NCBI RefSeq assembly: GCF_018390605.1
Contig: NZ_JAHBGD010000024.1
Coordinates: forward strand, 186,001-250,000
DNA length: 64,000 bases
Source of the DNA: Ancylobacter defluvii
GTDB lineage: Bacteria; Pseudomonadota; Alphaproteobacteria; Rhizobiales; Xanthobacteraceae
Direction of reading: 5' to 3'
Shown: positions 1 to 8,503 of the stretch, piece after piece
Numbering within the stretch: the stretch's first letter is position 1
How the letters are laid out: each line of letters begins with the position of its first letter
Program-made: the position numbers and the translations under genes
Notes under the pieces: generated by a model
Database searches by the model: none
What the model was told of the DNA's origin: nothing
What the model saw: only the letters and a program-made list of their open reading frames with translations

Positions 1-3000
1 ACCGTGCCGTAACCCGTCAGCGTCGCTCCCGCCCAGATATCGAACGACCCGCCAAGAACCACATCGCGCCATGACCGGCTCTGACCAACCGACAGCATGC
101 CGGCCTCGATACGGGTGAGCCCCGAGAAGTCCGCGCCGTCACCATTGTAAGTCAGCGTGTAGCCGCCGCGCTTGTTCAGCACACCGCTGCCGGATATGCG
201 GCCAGCATAGGTGGCGTCGCGCTCGTCCTCGGAAAAGTTCAGCGTGGCGGTCGGGCCGATAGCGACCCCGCCGGTGAACCGGCTGGCCGAGGTGCTCAGT
301 GCGCCGTTCTCCAGCGACCAGTCCAGATAGGAGGATCCCGTCAGCGTGAGTGCTCCAGGGCGACGCTTAACCATCTCGCCCCGTACACCTTCGTAACCCT
401 CGATATCGCCCGCAAAGGCCGCATTGGCCCCTTGGTTGAACACCACTGTTCCAGCATTCCGGATATCGCCACGGATCGTGGTGGCGTCGCCGATCAGCGT
501 GCCCTCTTCAACGATCACGCCGGTGTATCTATGTCGGGAACCGGTGAGCGACAGCGTGCCGCCCCCCGTCTTACGCAGATCTTTGCCCAGGACCTCGCCG
601 CCAAGGGTCAGGGTTGTCGCGGACAGCACGTCGATCGCGCTGAGCGGACCGACCGCTATCTCGCGGTTCGACGACATGTCGGCGGTGGTGGCCAGCACAC
701 CCTGCCGAAGGAGGACGATGGCCGAGGGCGCGCCCAGATTGGCATCCGACGACACCGACACCGTTCCTCCCTCGACGAAGGTGCCAGCGGTATAGGTGTT
801 CATGCCGGACAGGACGAGCGTGCCGAGATCAGTCTTCACGAGGTTCACATCGCCAGTCAGGTTGGAGGCGATGATCGCGGTCATCGCGCGCCCGGCCTCG
901 GTACCGTCGCCGACCCTTATGATCGGCTCATAGCCGGGAGCGGCCAGAGCGATAGGATCGCCTTCGATCCGGTAGCCGTCGCTGGCGAACTGCATGCCGG
1001 TGACGCCGATGGCACCCTGTGCATTGTCCACGGTGACCGTACCCGGCGCGCCCTGAAACACCGCGAAGCTTGGATTTGGATAGGGACCGGTTGTCGTGCC
1101 TTCCGCGTTCGTCCAATTCGGACGATTGGCGCTCCAGATCCCGGCCCCGCCATTGACCATGCCGTTGCCATGTTGCGCCGCTACGCCGCCGTCCCAGAAG
1201 GCCATTGGATAGTCGCCGCTGGCCACGAGATTGACCTGATGCGCGACCGAGGTCTGGATCGACACCTGATTCAGACCGACCTCCAGCGGAACCCGGCCGA
1301 ATTCGAGCAGGTTGTCCGTTAACGTCCCACCATAGTCGAACAACCGGTAGACACCGGCGCCGAACCCGCCGAGATCGTAGATGTCCAGATAGCCATCGAG
1401 GGTCACATCGCCGCCGACGTCGAACAATGGCGTACCCGACGGGCCGCCGAGCGAAACATCGATGTAGGAGTATTGCTGCAGAACGGCATCGCCGGTGATC
1501 GCCAGCGTCTGGCCTTGCCGTCCCGACAGCACATTGCCCTCGCCAAACACAACATCGCCCGCGACCGTGCCCCGCCCCGCCAGGCCACCGCCATCAGAGA
1601 TCCAGGATCCCATCGAGACATCGCCGTTCAAGTTGCCGTCAACGACCAGGCGGCCGTTGGTCAGCAGCGCCCCTCCGCTCAGCGCGCCCTCGACGACCAG
1701 CGTGCCGCCGGACACAACCGTGGTGCCAGCAAATTGCGAGCCGTCTCCGGTCAGTCGCGTCACGCCGGCCCGCTGCTCGATCCGGTGGGAGCCGGCGCCC
1801 ACGCTGTTCAAGGCTGGCGCGAACGCATAGTCGTAGCTCGTATGGTTGAAGACGAGCGTGCCGGCGCCACGGCCGAAATCCAGGCTGCTCGCTTCCACCT
1901 CGCCTGGAGCGACGGCTGCGGCGTTCGCTGCTGCGCCGATGTTCAGCGTACCCGACGAGCCGGCTGCCCGCCCGAGTCTGATTATGCCGGGCGTCGTTTC
2001 GGGGTCCCATTCCGGCATCACCCGCAGCGCACCGCTATCCGATACCGTCAGCGTACCGCTGCCGGTGTCGCCGATGCTCAACCGCTCGCCCGCCCACCAA
2101 GTCGATGCGTTGCCTCCGCTACCGTCGGTGCCGGCGATCACCACCGTCGCCGGACCGGCGTTCGTGGGATCGTTCACCGGAACATCGGGATCAGTGGATT
2201 CGACGATTGCGTCGTTCGACAGGACGCCGAGCGTGCTTGATACCTTACCGCCTTTCTCGATCAGCAGGCTGCCCGCTCCATGCCCGCTGACATAAAGGTC
2301 CTGAACGTCCCAAGCGGAACGTGTACCATCCGCATGGACACCCGACACCGTGACCGCTCCAGCAGCATAACCGCCGATGATGGCAAGGTCTTCTGTACCC
2401 CAAGCATAACCGCCATCCTCAATCCTAAGTTCGCCCGGACGAGTAGATCCGACCCAGAACTCTGACCCGGCATTGAGCATTGACGACTTGTTTTCACTTC
2501 GGCCGGACACGATGACATTTGCAGTACCGCTCGATCCGCCCTGACCGATCTCAACGGAATGGCTAATATATACGCCACCGCCATCCGTTACCGTTACTTG
2601 GCCTTTGGCGCCGACTCCAAGCCTATCGGCACTTACCGTGCCGTCCTTGCCGGTTACGTACACCGTTCCGTTATTTGGAGAGACGGAATTATGTTGCGAG
2701 ACGAACAAATCACCCGAGATGCCCACCAGTCCGTCATCGACGATGAGCGCACCTGCCCCCGCACCGCCTACCATGACACGACCGAACGCGAGCCACTCGG
2801 CCCCTTCGTCGAAGCGGACCGTCGCCTCGACGCCCTCGATGCCCTCAATCGAGGTGCTACCTTGTGTTTCAAGGACGCCGCCATCCTCAATGACGAGTTT
2901 CCCCGCGACGCGCAATTCATCGGTTATCCATCGCGAGGGCGTGCCATCATCGCTTCGCCCAGTAACGGTTACCGAACTCCCGTCCACCCCGCCAATGTCG

Positions 3001-5936
3001 GAGCGCGCGGTGTACACAATAGCGCCTTCCTCAATGACCAGTTCGCCACGTCCATCCCGGCCCACATTGATCGGAAACCCTCCATAGGTTGCTGACAAGG
3101 ACGATGGGTTGCCAGCGCTGTCAGTTCCCGACACGACGACATAACCAGAACTCCCCGGCTGCGCTCCGATGACCATGGGAGACTCAAAATCCAAAAGAAC
3201 CGCGCCACCATCTTCAATAAGAAGCGCCCCCCGGCCTGCGTCTCCCACCACTAAATTCCGTGCGGCGTGCAACGTGGACGCACGGCCGTTTTGAGCCGTG
3301 CCGGACACCTTGACCTGACCGTTACCGCCCGCCTCAACGCCGATGCTGGCCGCGTGCGCCTCGAGCCTGCCTCCCGCCTGGATATCGACTGTTCCGTCCC
3401 CATAGTTTCCGACGGCCACATAATTGGTTCGCCAGCGCGATGCCATGCCCTGCGAGTTTGCTCCCGAGATGATCACCTGACCCGTGCTGTCGGCGCCATT
3501 GCGTGCATCATGATAGCCGCCGATAAAGCCGTTGCTGCTGACGACCTCTCCGCCGTCCTCGATGGTCAGCGCCCCCTGCCGCTGATAGCCAACAACGAGG
3601 CGATCGGAATTGAACCAGGTCGAAGGCGTGCCGGCGGCGCTTGTGCCGGTCACCGTGACCTCGCCGGCGCCATACCCCCCGATAATGCCGTAAATGTCCT
3701 CAACCCGGCCGCCCGCCTCGATGCGCAGGGATCCGAAACCATACGTGTTGCTGCCCAGCATGAGGTCGCCGCCATACGGACCAGGGTAGTCCGTCTCCTC
3801 CGTGATGCTCCAGATCGAGGGATTGCCGGCGGCGTCGGTCCCCGAAACAACCACGGAGCCGGTCGAATGATTTCCCTGGCCGATGCGTGCACGATGGGAC
3901 GCGATGCGCCCACCGCCGGTAATAGTCATCCCGGCATCGCCTTTTCCGCCAACGTAGATGTTATCGCTCTCCCACAGCGAAGCCCGGCCACGGGCATCGG
4001 TCCCCGAAACGGCGACGGTGCCCGTACCTTGCAAACCGAGTTGCGCCATGTAACCGTTGATGACTTGGCCGCCATTCTCGATGATAAGCGTACCCGTACC
4101 CTGGTTGCCAATACTCGTCCAAGAACCCAATCCATCATCCGGCGCGGCGCGACCGTCTATCGTCGAAGGCGTGCCGAAAGCGTCCGTGCCCGACACGATC
4201 ACCGTGCCGGTCGATTGGCGTCTAAATCCGGCGGTAATTCCACCTTCCACCCGCCCGCCGTCGCGAACCGTCAGGGAGCCATCTCCAGCCTCGCCCACTA
4301 GAATTTCGGCGGTATACACGTTCAGGCCGATCGTCTGGGTTGACCTCAAAAGTGAGGGATCCCCATCGGGCCCGGTTCCCGCCACTGTGACCGCGCCGGT
4401 AGCGCCGGCGCTACGACCAATGGTCATGGGTATTTGGGTGCTGCTCGGCGTGACCTCCATTCGGCCGCCATGCTCGATGGTCAGCGACCCGATACCTCGG
4501 TCGCCGACAACGACCGGGCCGCTCTCCCAAAGCGAGGCCGTCCCATCCACACCCACGTCCGAGACGGTCACCGAGCCGACGCCGCCGGCCGTGGTGCCGA
4601 TGCGCGCCCAGGCGCTCGTGACCCGGCCGCCATCGGTCACCGCCAGCGTGCCTGTCCCAAGGTGCCCGACCGACAGGAAGCCGCTGTTCTCCCAGCTTGA
4701 AACCTGTCCGGCCGCGTCGGCGCCGCTGACCGTCACGCTGCCGACGCCATCCGCGTGCTCGCCGATATAGGTCCCGACGAAATCGAGCGGAGCGAAGGAG
4801 CTCGTCAGCCGGCCTCCGTTCTCGATGGTCAGCGAGCCGGTGGCCGCGGCGCCGACCGAGAGGAAGCCGGCATTGGTCCATTCCGATGGAGCCCCGCTGG
4901 GATCTCCGCCGCTGATCGTCACCGCACCGACACCGCTGGCGCCCTCGCCGATGTAGCCCTCGGCACTGGTCACCTGCCCACCATCCGAAATGGTCAGTGT
5001 GCCGATGCCTTGCGAGCCGACCACCAGCGCCTGCGCATTCTCCCAGCGCGAGGCGCTCCCGAGTGGATCGGTACCCGACACCACCGCCGAACCCGTCGAG
5101 CCGGCCCGGAAGCCGATCTTGGTCTCGCCGGTTTCCATCAGCCCGCCATCGGTGATCTCCAAGGCGCCCGTGCCCTGATAACCGACCCGGAACGTCTCGG
5201 TCCCGGTGAAGCTTGAGCCTGCCCCCGACACGCTCATCGTGCCCGATGCGCCGGGCAGCCAGCCAAGCAACGACCACGAACCGTCGACCGCCACCTGCCC
5301 GCCCCCTTCAATGGCAAGCACACCCGCGCCCGCGCGGCCCACCATGATGGGGCCTGTCTCCCACCGCGAAGCATTGCCGGCGGCGTCCGTCCCCGACACC
5401 GTGACCGAACCCGTGCTGCCCACATTGGTGCCTAGCCGCGCCCACAGGCTGGTGATCCGTCCCCCCTCCTCGACGCGCACCGACCCGTCACCCGAATAGC
5501 CCGCCGACAGAAAGCCGGCATTCTCCCAGGTCGAGGCCGTGCCGCCCGCATCGGCGCCCGACACCACCACCGTGCCCATACCGTCGACATTCCGGCCGAT
5601 ATAGGTGCCGACAAAACCGGGCGCGCCGACGGAGCTGACAAGCTGCCCACCATCCTCGACCGCGATCGATCCCACGTCGTCGATGCCCACCGACAGCACC
5701 GGGCCGGCATCCCATGCCGGCAGCGGCGGCGACGGCACGGTCGGCGACACGTCGCCGCTCCCGCTCACCGATTGCGCCAGCGCGATTGGCACGCTGAGGC
5801 CAATCAGCGCCACCGAGGTCAGCGCTGTGGACGTCAGCAGCCGGAAGTAGCGAGATGCGACCTGCCGGCGTAGCGCCGTTGATCCATGGCCGTTGCCGCA
5901 TCCATCGACAGGGACTCGGCCCACGCTCGCCCACAT
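1..5936 (-). CDS. Giant autotransporter adhesin with T5SS/PEP-CTERM-type repeats (partial, 3' end outside window)
   Basis: One minus-strand frame is open from a start near 5936 (alternative GTG at 5951) past the window edge, at least 1,975 codons. I translated it in several places and the frame is continuous. It begins with an extended signal sequence (hydrophobic stretch around LTSVALIGLSVPIALAQS). At least 18 degenerate repeats of about 50-75 residues follow, with a VSGTDAAGNxSxW strand and a GxGxLxIExGGxV strand, the pattern of the T5SS/PEP-CTERM-associated repeat. After about residue 1280 the sequence changes to autotransporter-associated strands (GTTVVSGGTLVVEGAL, GALTLTGSS). The passenger is therefore a long beta-helix that should be displayed on the cell surface. 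The expected C-terminal beta-barrel is not in the window. Family call is strong; ligand unknown. Confidence 0.85.
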   Translation of the reverse strand, partial: MWASVGRVPVDGCGNGHGSTALRRQVASRYFRLLTSTALTSVALIGLSVPIALAQSVSGSGDVSPTVPSPPLPAWDAGPVLSVGIDDVGSIAVEDGGQLVSSVGAPGFVGTYIGRNVDGMGTVVVSGADAGGTASTWENAGFLSAGYSGDGSVRVEEGGRITSLWARLGTNVGSTGSVTVSGTDAAGNASRWETGPIMVGRAGAGVLAIEGGGQVAVDGSWSLLGWLPGASGTMSVSGAGSSFTGTETFRVGYQGTGALEITDGGLMETGETKIGFRAGSTGSAVVSGTDPLGSASRWENAQALVVGSQGIGTLTISDGGQVTSAEGYIGEGASGVGAVTISGGDPSGAPSEWTNAGFLSVGAAATGSLTIENGGRLTSSFAPLDFVGTYIGEHADGVGSVTVSGADAAGQVSSWENSGFLSVGHLGTGTLAVTDGGRVTSAWARIGTTAGGVGSVTVSDVGVDGTASLWESGPVVVGDRGIGSLTIEHGGRMEVTPSSTQIPMTIGRSAGATGAVTVAGTGPDGDPSLLRSTQTIGLNVYTAEILVGEAGDGSLTVRDGGRVEGGITAGFRRQSTGTVIVSGTDAFGTPSTIDGRAAPDDGLGSWTSIGNQGTGTLIIENGGQVINGYMAQLGLQGTGTVAVSGTDARGRASLWESDNIYVGGKGDAGMTITGGGRIASHRARIGQGNHSTGSVVVSGTDAAGNPSIWSITEETDYPGPYGGDLMLGSNTYGFGSLRIEAGGRVEDIYGIIGGYGAGEVTVTGTSAAGTPSTWFNSDRLVVGYQRQGALTIEDGGEVVSSNGFIGGYHDARNGADSTGQVIISGANSQGMASRWRTNYVAVGNYGDGTVDIQAGGRLEAHAASIGVEAGGNGQVKVSGTAQNGRASTLHAARNLVVGDAGRGALLIEDGGAVLLDFESPMVIGAQPGSSGYVVVSGTDSAGNPSSLSATYGGFPINVGRDGRGELVIEEGAIVYTARSDIGGVDGSSVTVTGRSDDGTPSRWITDELRVAGKLVIEDGGVLETQGSTSIEGIEGVEATVRFDEGAEWLAFGRVMVGGAGAGALIVDDGLVGISGDLFVSQHNSVSPNNGTVYVTGKDGTVSADRLGVGAKGQVTVTDGGGVYISHSVEIGQGGSSGTANVIVSGRSENKSSMLNAGSEFWVGSTRPGELRIEDGGYAWGTEDLAIIGGYAAGAVTVSGVHADGTRSAWDVQDLYVSGHGAGSLLIEKGGKVSSTLGVLSNDAIVESTDPDVPVNDPTNAGPATVVIAGTDGSGGNASTWWAGERLSIGDTGSGTLTVSDSGALRVMPEWDPETTPGIIRLGRAAGSSGTLNIGAAANAAAVAPGEVEASSLDFGRGAGTLVFNHTSYDYAFAPALNSVGAGSHRIEQRAGVTRLTGDGSQFAGTTVVSGGTLVVEGALSGGALLTNGRLVVDGNLNGDVSMGSWISDGGGLAGRGTVAGDVVFGEGNVLSGRQGQTLAITGDAVLQQYSYIDVSLGGPSGTPLFDVGGDVTLDGYLDIYDLGGFGAGVYRLFDYGGTLTDNLLEFGRVPLEVGLNQVSIQTSVAHQVNLVASGDYPMAFWDGGVAAQHGNGMVNGGAGIWSANRPNWTNAEGTTTGPYPNPSFAVFQGAPGTVTVDNAQGAIGVTGMQFASDGYRIEGDPIALAAPGYEPIIRVGDGTEAGRAMTAIIASNLTGDVNLVKTDLGTLVLSGMNTYTAGTFVEGGTVSVSSDANLGAPSAIVLLRQGVLATTADMSSNREIAVGPLSAIDVLSATTLTLGGEVLGKDLRKTGGGTLSLTGSRHRYTGVIVEEGTLIGDATTIRGDIRNAGTVVFNQGANAAFAGDIEGYEGVRGEMVKRRPGALTLTGSSYLDWSLENGALSTSASRFTGGVAIGPTATLNFSEDERDATYAGRISGSGVLNKRGGYTLTYNGDGADFSGLTRIEAGMLSVGQSRSWRDVVLGGSFDIWAGATLTGYGT

Positions 5937-5953
5937 ACCGCCGCCCCCCACAT

Positions 5954-6247
5954 GCCAAAGTAAGTCAACCTTACTTCAAGTCAGGTCGCGATCAATGCGA
6001 TAGGACCGACCATCGCTCCACTAGTGATACAGAGGGCCGGATCCAGCAGCCTGCAGACATTTTTCGAGTGGGCCGGCCGATCGCCTTTGTATGCGAGGCA
6101 TCAACCTCGCGACCGCAATCCGCCAGGATCGACAAGGAGTCCGCGGTTCGCATTGCCTTCACAGTCAACTACGTCGAGGGCGCCCGGCAGGACCGTGATC
6201 GTCGCGGACCACAGCGATCTGATCAAGCTGGTGGCGGCGTTACGGGC
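5954..6247. other. Intergenic region upstream of the adhesin gene
   Basis: This 294-base gap lies between the adhesin start and the end of the DUF982 gene, which reads in the same leftward direction. It must carry the adhesin promoter, but I see no convincing -35/-10 pair and no strong ribosome-binding site, so the exact adhesin start (ATG 5936 or GTG 5951) is unsettled. A stop codon in the adhesin frame at about 5976-5978 sets the upstream limit. No RNA gene or intact coding region is visible. Confidence 0.4.
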
Positions 6248-6517
6248 CTAGCCGAGGCGCAGCCCCTGCGATGGCGGATCGGCCATCACGTCCGCCTCCT
6301 CGGCAGCCGCGATGAACGCGGTGCGGAATGCGGCGACCGGAATGTGCCTATCGAGAGCTTCGAGGGCACGCTGACGAGCCAATCGATGCAACGTCGTGTT
6401 GGTATATTGCTCCGGCCAACATTCCAGCAAGAAACGTGCGGCGCCCTCTACATCGGTCAATATCCGCTTGGTCGAGGTTGCTTCCCAGACGGTCACCGGC
6501 TGCATCAACGTGTACAT
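6248..6517 (-). CDS. DUF982 family protein
   Basis: An 89-residue protein of the small DUF982 family, which is abundant in Rhizobiales and has no known function. The family pattern is visible: an N-terminal V-W segment, the motif VEGAARFLLECWPE, then the helix-rich tail ALDRHIPVAAFRTAFIAAAEEADVM. I chose the ATG at 6517 because it gives an MYTLMQPV start that mirrors the MYKPMQSV start of the neighbouring damaged copy; an ATG five codons earlier is also possible. It sits in an island of decayed genes, with a broken paralogue about 400 bases away. Function unknown; family assignment fairly sure. Confidence 0.7.
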   Translation of the reverse strand: MYTLMQPVTVWEATSTKRILTDVEGAARFLLECWPEQYTNTTLHRLARQRALEALDRHIPVAAFRTAFIAAAEEADVMADPPSQGLRLG

Positions 6518-6573
6518 GCGGGAGCCCGACAAAGACGCCCGCCCGGTGCCGTTACCCCGGACGGGCGGCAGTT

Positions 6574-6936
6574 ATGACGACGCCGAGTTTCCTCGGCGCC
6601 ATCAGAACGTCGAATGGCGTGGCCGGGTTCCCGCGTGATCTCACACAGGCGACGATCTCGCGTGGTGCAACTGGGCTCAGCAAGGTCTACACGTCCGTCA
6701 GGGCGTGCTCAGTTGCCGAGGTGCGGAACCTTGAGATCAACGCACGCCGGCTCTGCGCCATCGACCTAGCCGATATGGGCTATTCGAGGGACGAAGCGGC
6801 GGCGCCCGTCGACCGTTTCTGGCCAGTGATAGCCTACGAAATCCGGGGCGGCGGCGTGTTTCGGGGCGAATAGCCGTTCACCGCGGAAGAGATCGCCAGA
6901 CTCGAAGCCGACTACCGCGCTCTCCACAAAGGCTAG
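6574..6936 (+). pseudogene. Small accessory gene broken by an in-frame stop
   Basis: From the ATG at 6574 the frame encodes about 99 residues, including ATGLSKVYTSVRACSVAEV and DLADMGYSRDEAAAPVDRFW, and then meets TAG at 6871-6873. In the same frame it continues sensibly as PFTAEEIARLEADYRALHKG before a second stop at 6934-6936. The tail after the first stop looks like genuine protein, so I read this as a nonsense-mutated gene of about 120 residues. Its style resembles small conserved proteins of mobile or phage-derived regions, but I cannot name the family. It converges on the frameshifted DUF982 copy, sharing the last few bases. Confidence 0.45.
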
Positions 6937-7167
6937 GCCAGAATGCCCGCCTCCTCGGCCGCCGCCACCAGCTTGGCCCGGAGTCTCGGCCGAAACCTTG
7001 GCCTCCAGCGCGTCGAGCGCCGCCTGATGCGCAGCCCGGTGCAAGGTCGTGTCCGCTCCATCCGGCCATCTCGTCAGCAGAAACCGAGCCGCACCCTCGA
7101 TGTCGGTGAGGGTGAGCATCCTCGAATCGGCCTCCCAGCGGCTGACAGACTGCATGGGCTTGTACAT
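6933..7167 (-). pseudogene. Frameshifted DUF982 paralogue
   Basis: This starts with MYKPMQSVSRWEAD and continues through IEGAARFLLTRWPDGADTTL and AALDALEAKV, matching the intact DUF982 gene at 6248-6517. After that the frame loses the family pattern and turns into a glycine-rich run. In the next frame the expected ending is present: RLRAKLVAAAEEAGILA followed by TAG. A single extra base would explain it, for instance one T in the GTTTCG stretch near 7005; the span is 235 bases, one more than a multiple of three. It is a young pseudogene, or a sequencing error that should be excluded. Confidence 0.6.
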
Positions 7168-7268
7168 CGCGGGTTCAACGGCAAGCCGATCGGAAGGATA
7201 CCCAACTAGACCAAAACAGCACCTGGCTTCATTCTCTGCGCGGGCATGACGACGCAGGGAACGCTGAT

Positions 7269-8117
7269 ATGGCCACAAAAACCTTTGCCTACCTCTATGC
7301 TACCGACAGTTCCGGGATGATCCTCGACTCGACGGTACTCGACGAGGCCACGGTGACGGCGGCGGACGAGACATTGACGCTGGATGAAAATGCCACAATT
7401 ACCGTGCCGTCTATCGGCATCGATGAGTCGCTTCCCTATGCCGGCCGCTTCGGCAACGATGTCTTTTTCGATGCTGGCGGCGCTGAGCTTTGGCTGTTGA
7501 GCGATAACAACTATCTTCCCGGCGAAACTATACCCCTCAACCCGGCTCCATATGTCCTCTGCTTTCTCGAGGGCACGATGATCGCCACTCCGGTCGGCGA
7601 GGTCGCCATCGAGACGCTCAAGCCCGGCGATCTGGTGTTCACAGCAGATGGCGCCTCGAAACCGGTCCACTGGCTCGCCCGTCAGACCGTCTCCACAATC
7701 TTTGCCGATCCGCTCGGGGTGATGCCGGTCCGTATCGCAGCCGGAGCCCTCGGCGAGGGCCTGCCGACGCGCGACCTCTATGTCTCGCCCGACCATGCGC
7801 TGGAGATCGACGGCGTTCTTGTTCACGCCGGGGCGCTGGTGAACGGCACAACCATCACCCGCCACACCGACATGCCGACCAGCTTCGTCTACTACCATGT
7901 CGAACTTGAAGACCACTCCCTCATCCGCGCGGAGGGGGTAGCGGCGGAAACCTTCGTGGACAACGTGACCCGCCGCCGCTTCGACAATTGGCAGGAGGCT
8001 CCCGAGGCACCGATTGCCGAAATGGATCGCCCGCGTATCAAATCCGCGCGCCAGTTGCCGGCCAGCATTCGCGGTCGGATCGCCGCCCAGGTGTCGGCGG
8101 TCGAAACAGCGGCCTAA
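7269..8117 (+). CDS. Hint-domain (Hedgehog/intein-type) protein
   Basis: A 282-residue protein. Residues 1-95 form a beta-rich leader with no signal peptide. A Hint_2-type domain follows, opening with the block CFLEGTMIATPVGEVAIETL and continuing with LKPGDLV, the canonical start of a Hint fold with its nucleophilic Cys near residue 98. The block SPDHALEIDGVLVHAGALVNG, with the conserved His, comes later. Such proteins are common in alphaproteobacteria, often next to RTX-type secreted proteins, and their role is unclear; self-cleavage is possible from the family. It faces the RTX protein at 8504-10477 across decayed sequence. Start ATG at 7269 follows a GGGAACG segment. Confidence 0.8.
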   Translation: MATKTFAYLYATDSSGMILDSTVLDEATVTAADETLTLDENATITVPSIGIDESLPYAGRFGNDVFFDAGGAELWLLSDNNYLPGETIPLNPAPYVLCFLEGTMIATPVGEVAIETLKPGDLVFTADGASKPVHWLARQTVSTIFADPLGVMPVRIAAGALGEGLPTRDLYVSPDHALEIDGVLVHAGALVNGTTITRHTDMPTSFVYYHVELEDHSLIRAEGVAAETFVDNVTRRRFDNWQEAPEAPIAEMDRPRIKSARQLPASIRGRIAAQVSAVETAA

Positions 8118-8124
8118 ACGCACT

Positions 8125-8491
8125 TCACCTCTCGCCTCTCGAAGACATCGGCCGCTGCAAGTCAGACTCTGCGCCTCGGCTCGCAAGATCGCACGCTGCC
8201 AGGATCGCACGGGCAAACCCGGCGCAGTTCGGCCGGCCTGCCATGAGCGGTATTTGGGCGGTGTTGTCGCCACGCGACGATGGCAATGCCGGTCGGAACG
8301 TCGAGCACGACATGATCGGCGCCGGGGGACGCGCAGGACGCGCGCCAACCGTCGCTCACGGCTTGAGGACATGTGCCCGGATCCCTGCCCAGGTGACGAT
8401 GAGCACCCCGCCGGTGCAGCGCCGCAAGCACGAGACGGAAGGGGAAAGTATCCCCGATCCTCGAACCGCCGCTTGTCTCGCGGCCGTCCAC
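8125..8491 (-). pseudogene. Two decayed small-gene fragments (phage-like tail and unknown)
   Basis: No intact gene fills the space between the Hint gene and the RTX gene. On the minus strand one fragment reads LVLAAL, shifts frame, and continues TGGVLIVTWAGIRAHVLKP to a stop at 8356-8358. This matches the C-terminal end of the broken gene at 10664-11291 (TGGVLVVIWTGIKVHVLK, stop). A second fragment reads VVLDVPTGIAIVAWRQ and then, in another frame, IPLMAGRPNCAGFARAIL and ACDLASRG, ending near 8125. Both look like former coding sequence with frameshifts. The assignment rests on reading across frames by eye, so boundaries are approximate. Confidence 0.4.
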
Positions 8492-8503
8492 CTTGCTCCT
8501 CGG

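Noticed and set aside
432-1322. Plus-strand open frames opposite the adhesin
   Set aside because: They have no family pattern, while the minus frame gives clean autotransporter repeats through the same DNA.
6870-6936. Short open piece after the TAG as a separate antitoxin-like gene
   Set aside because: It is only about 20 codons, has no start codon or ribosome-binding site, and reads naturally as the tail of the preceding broken gene.
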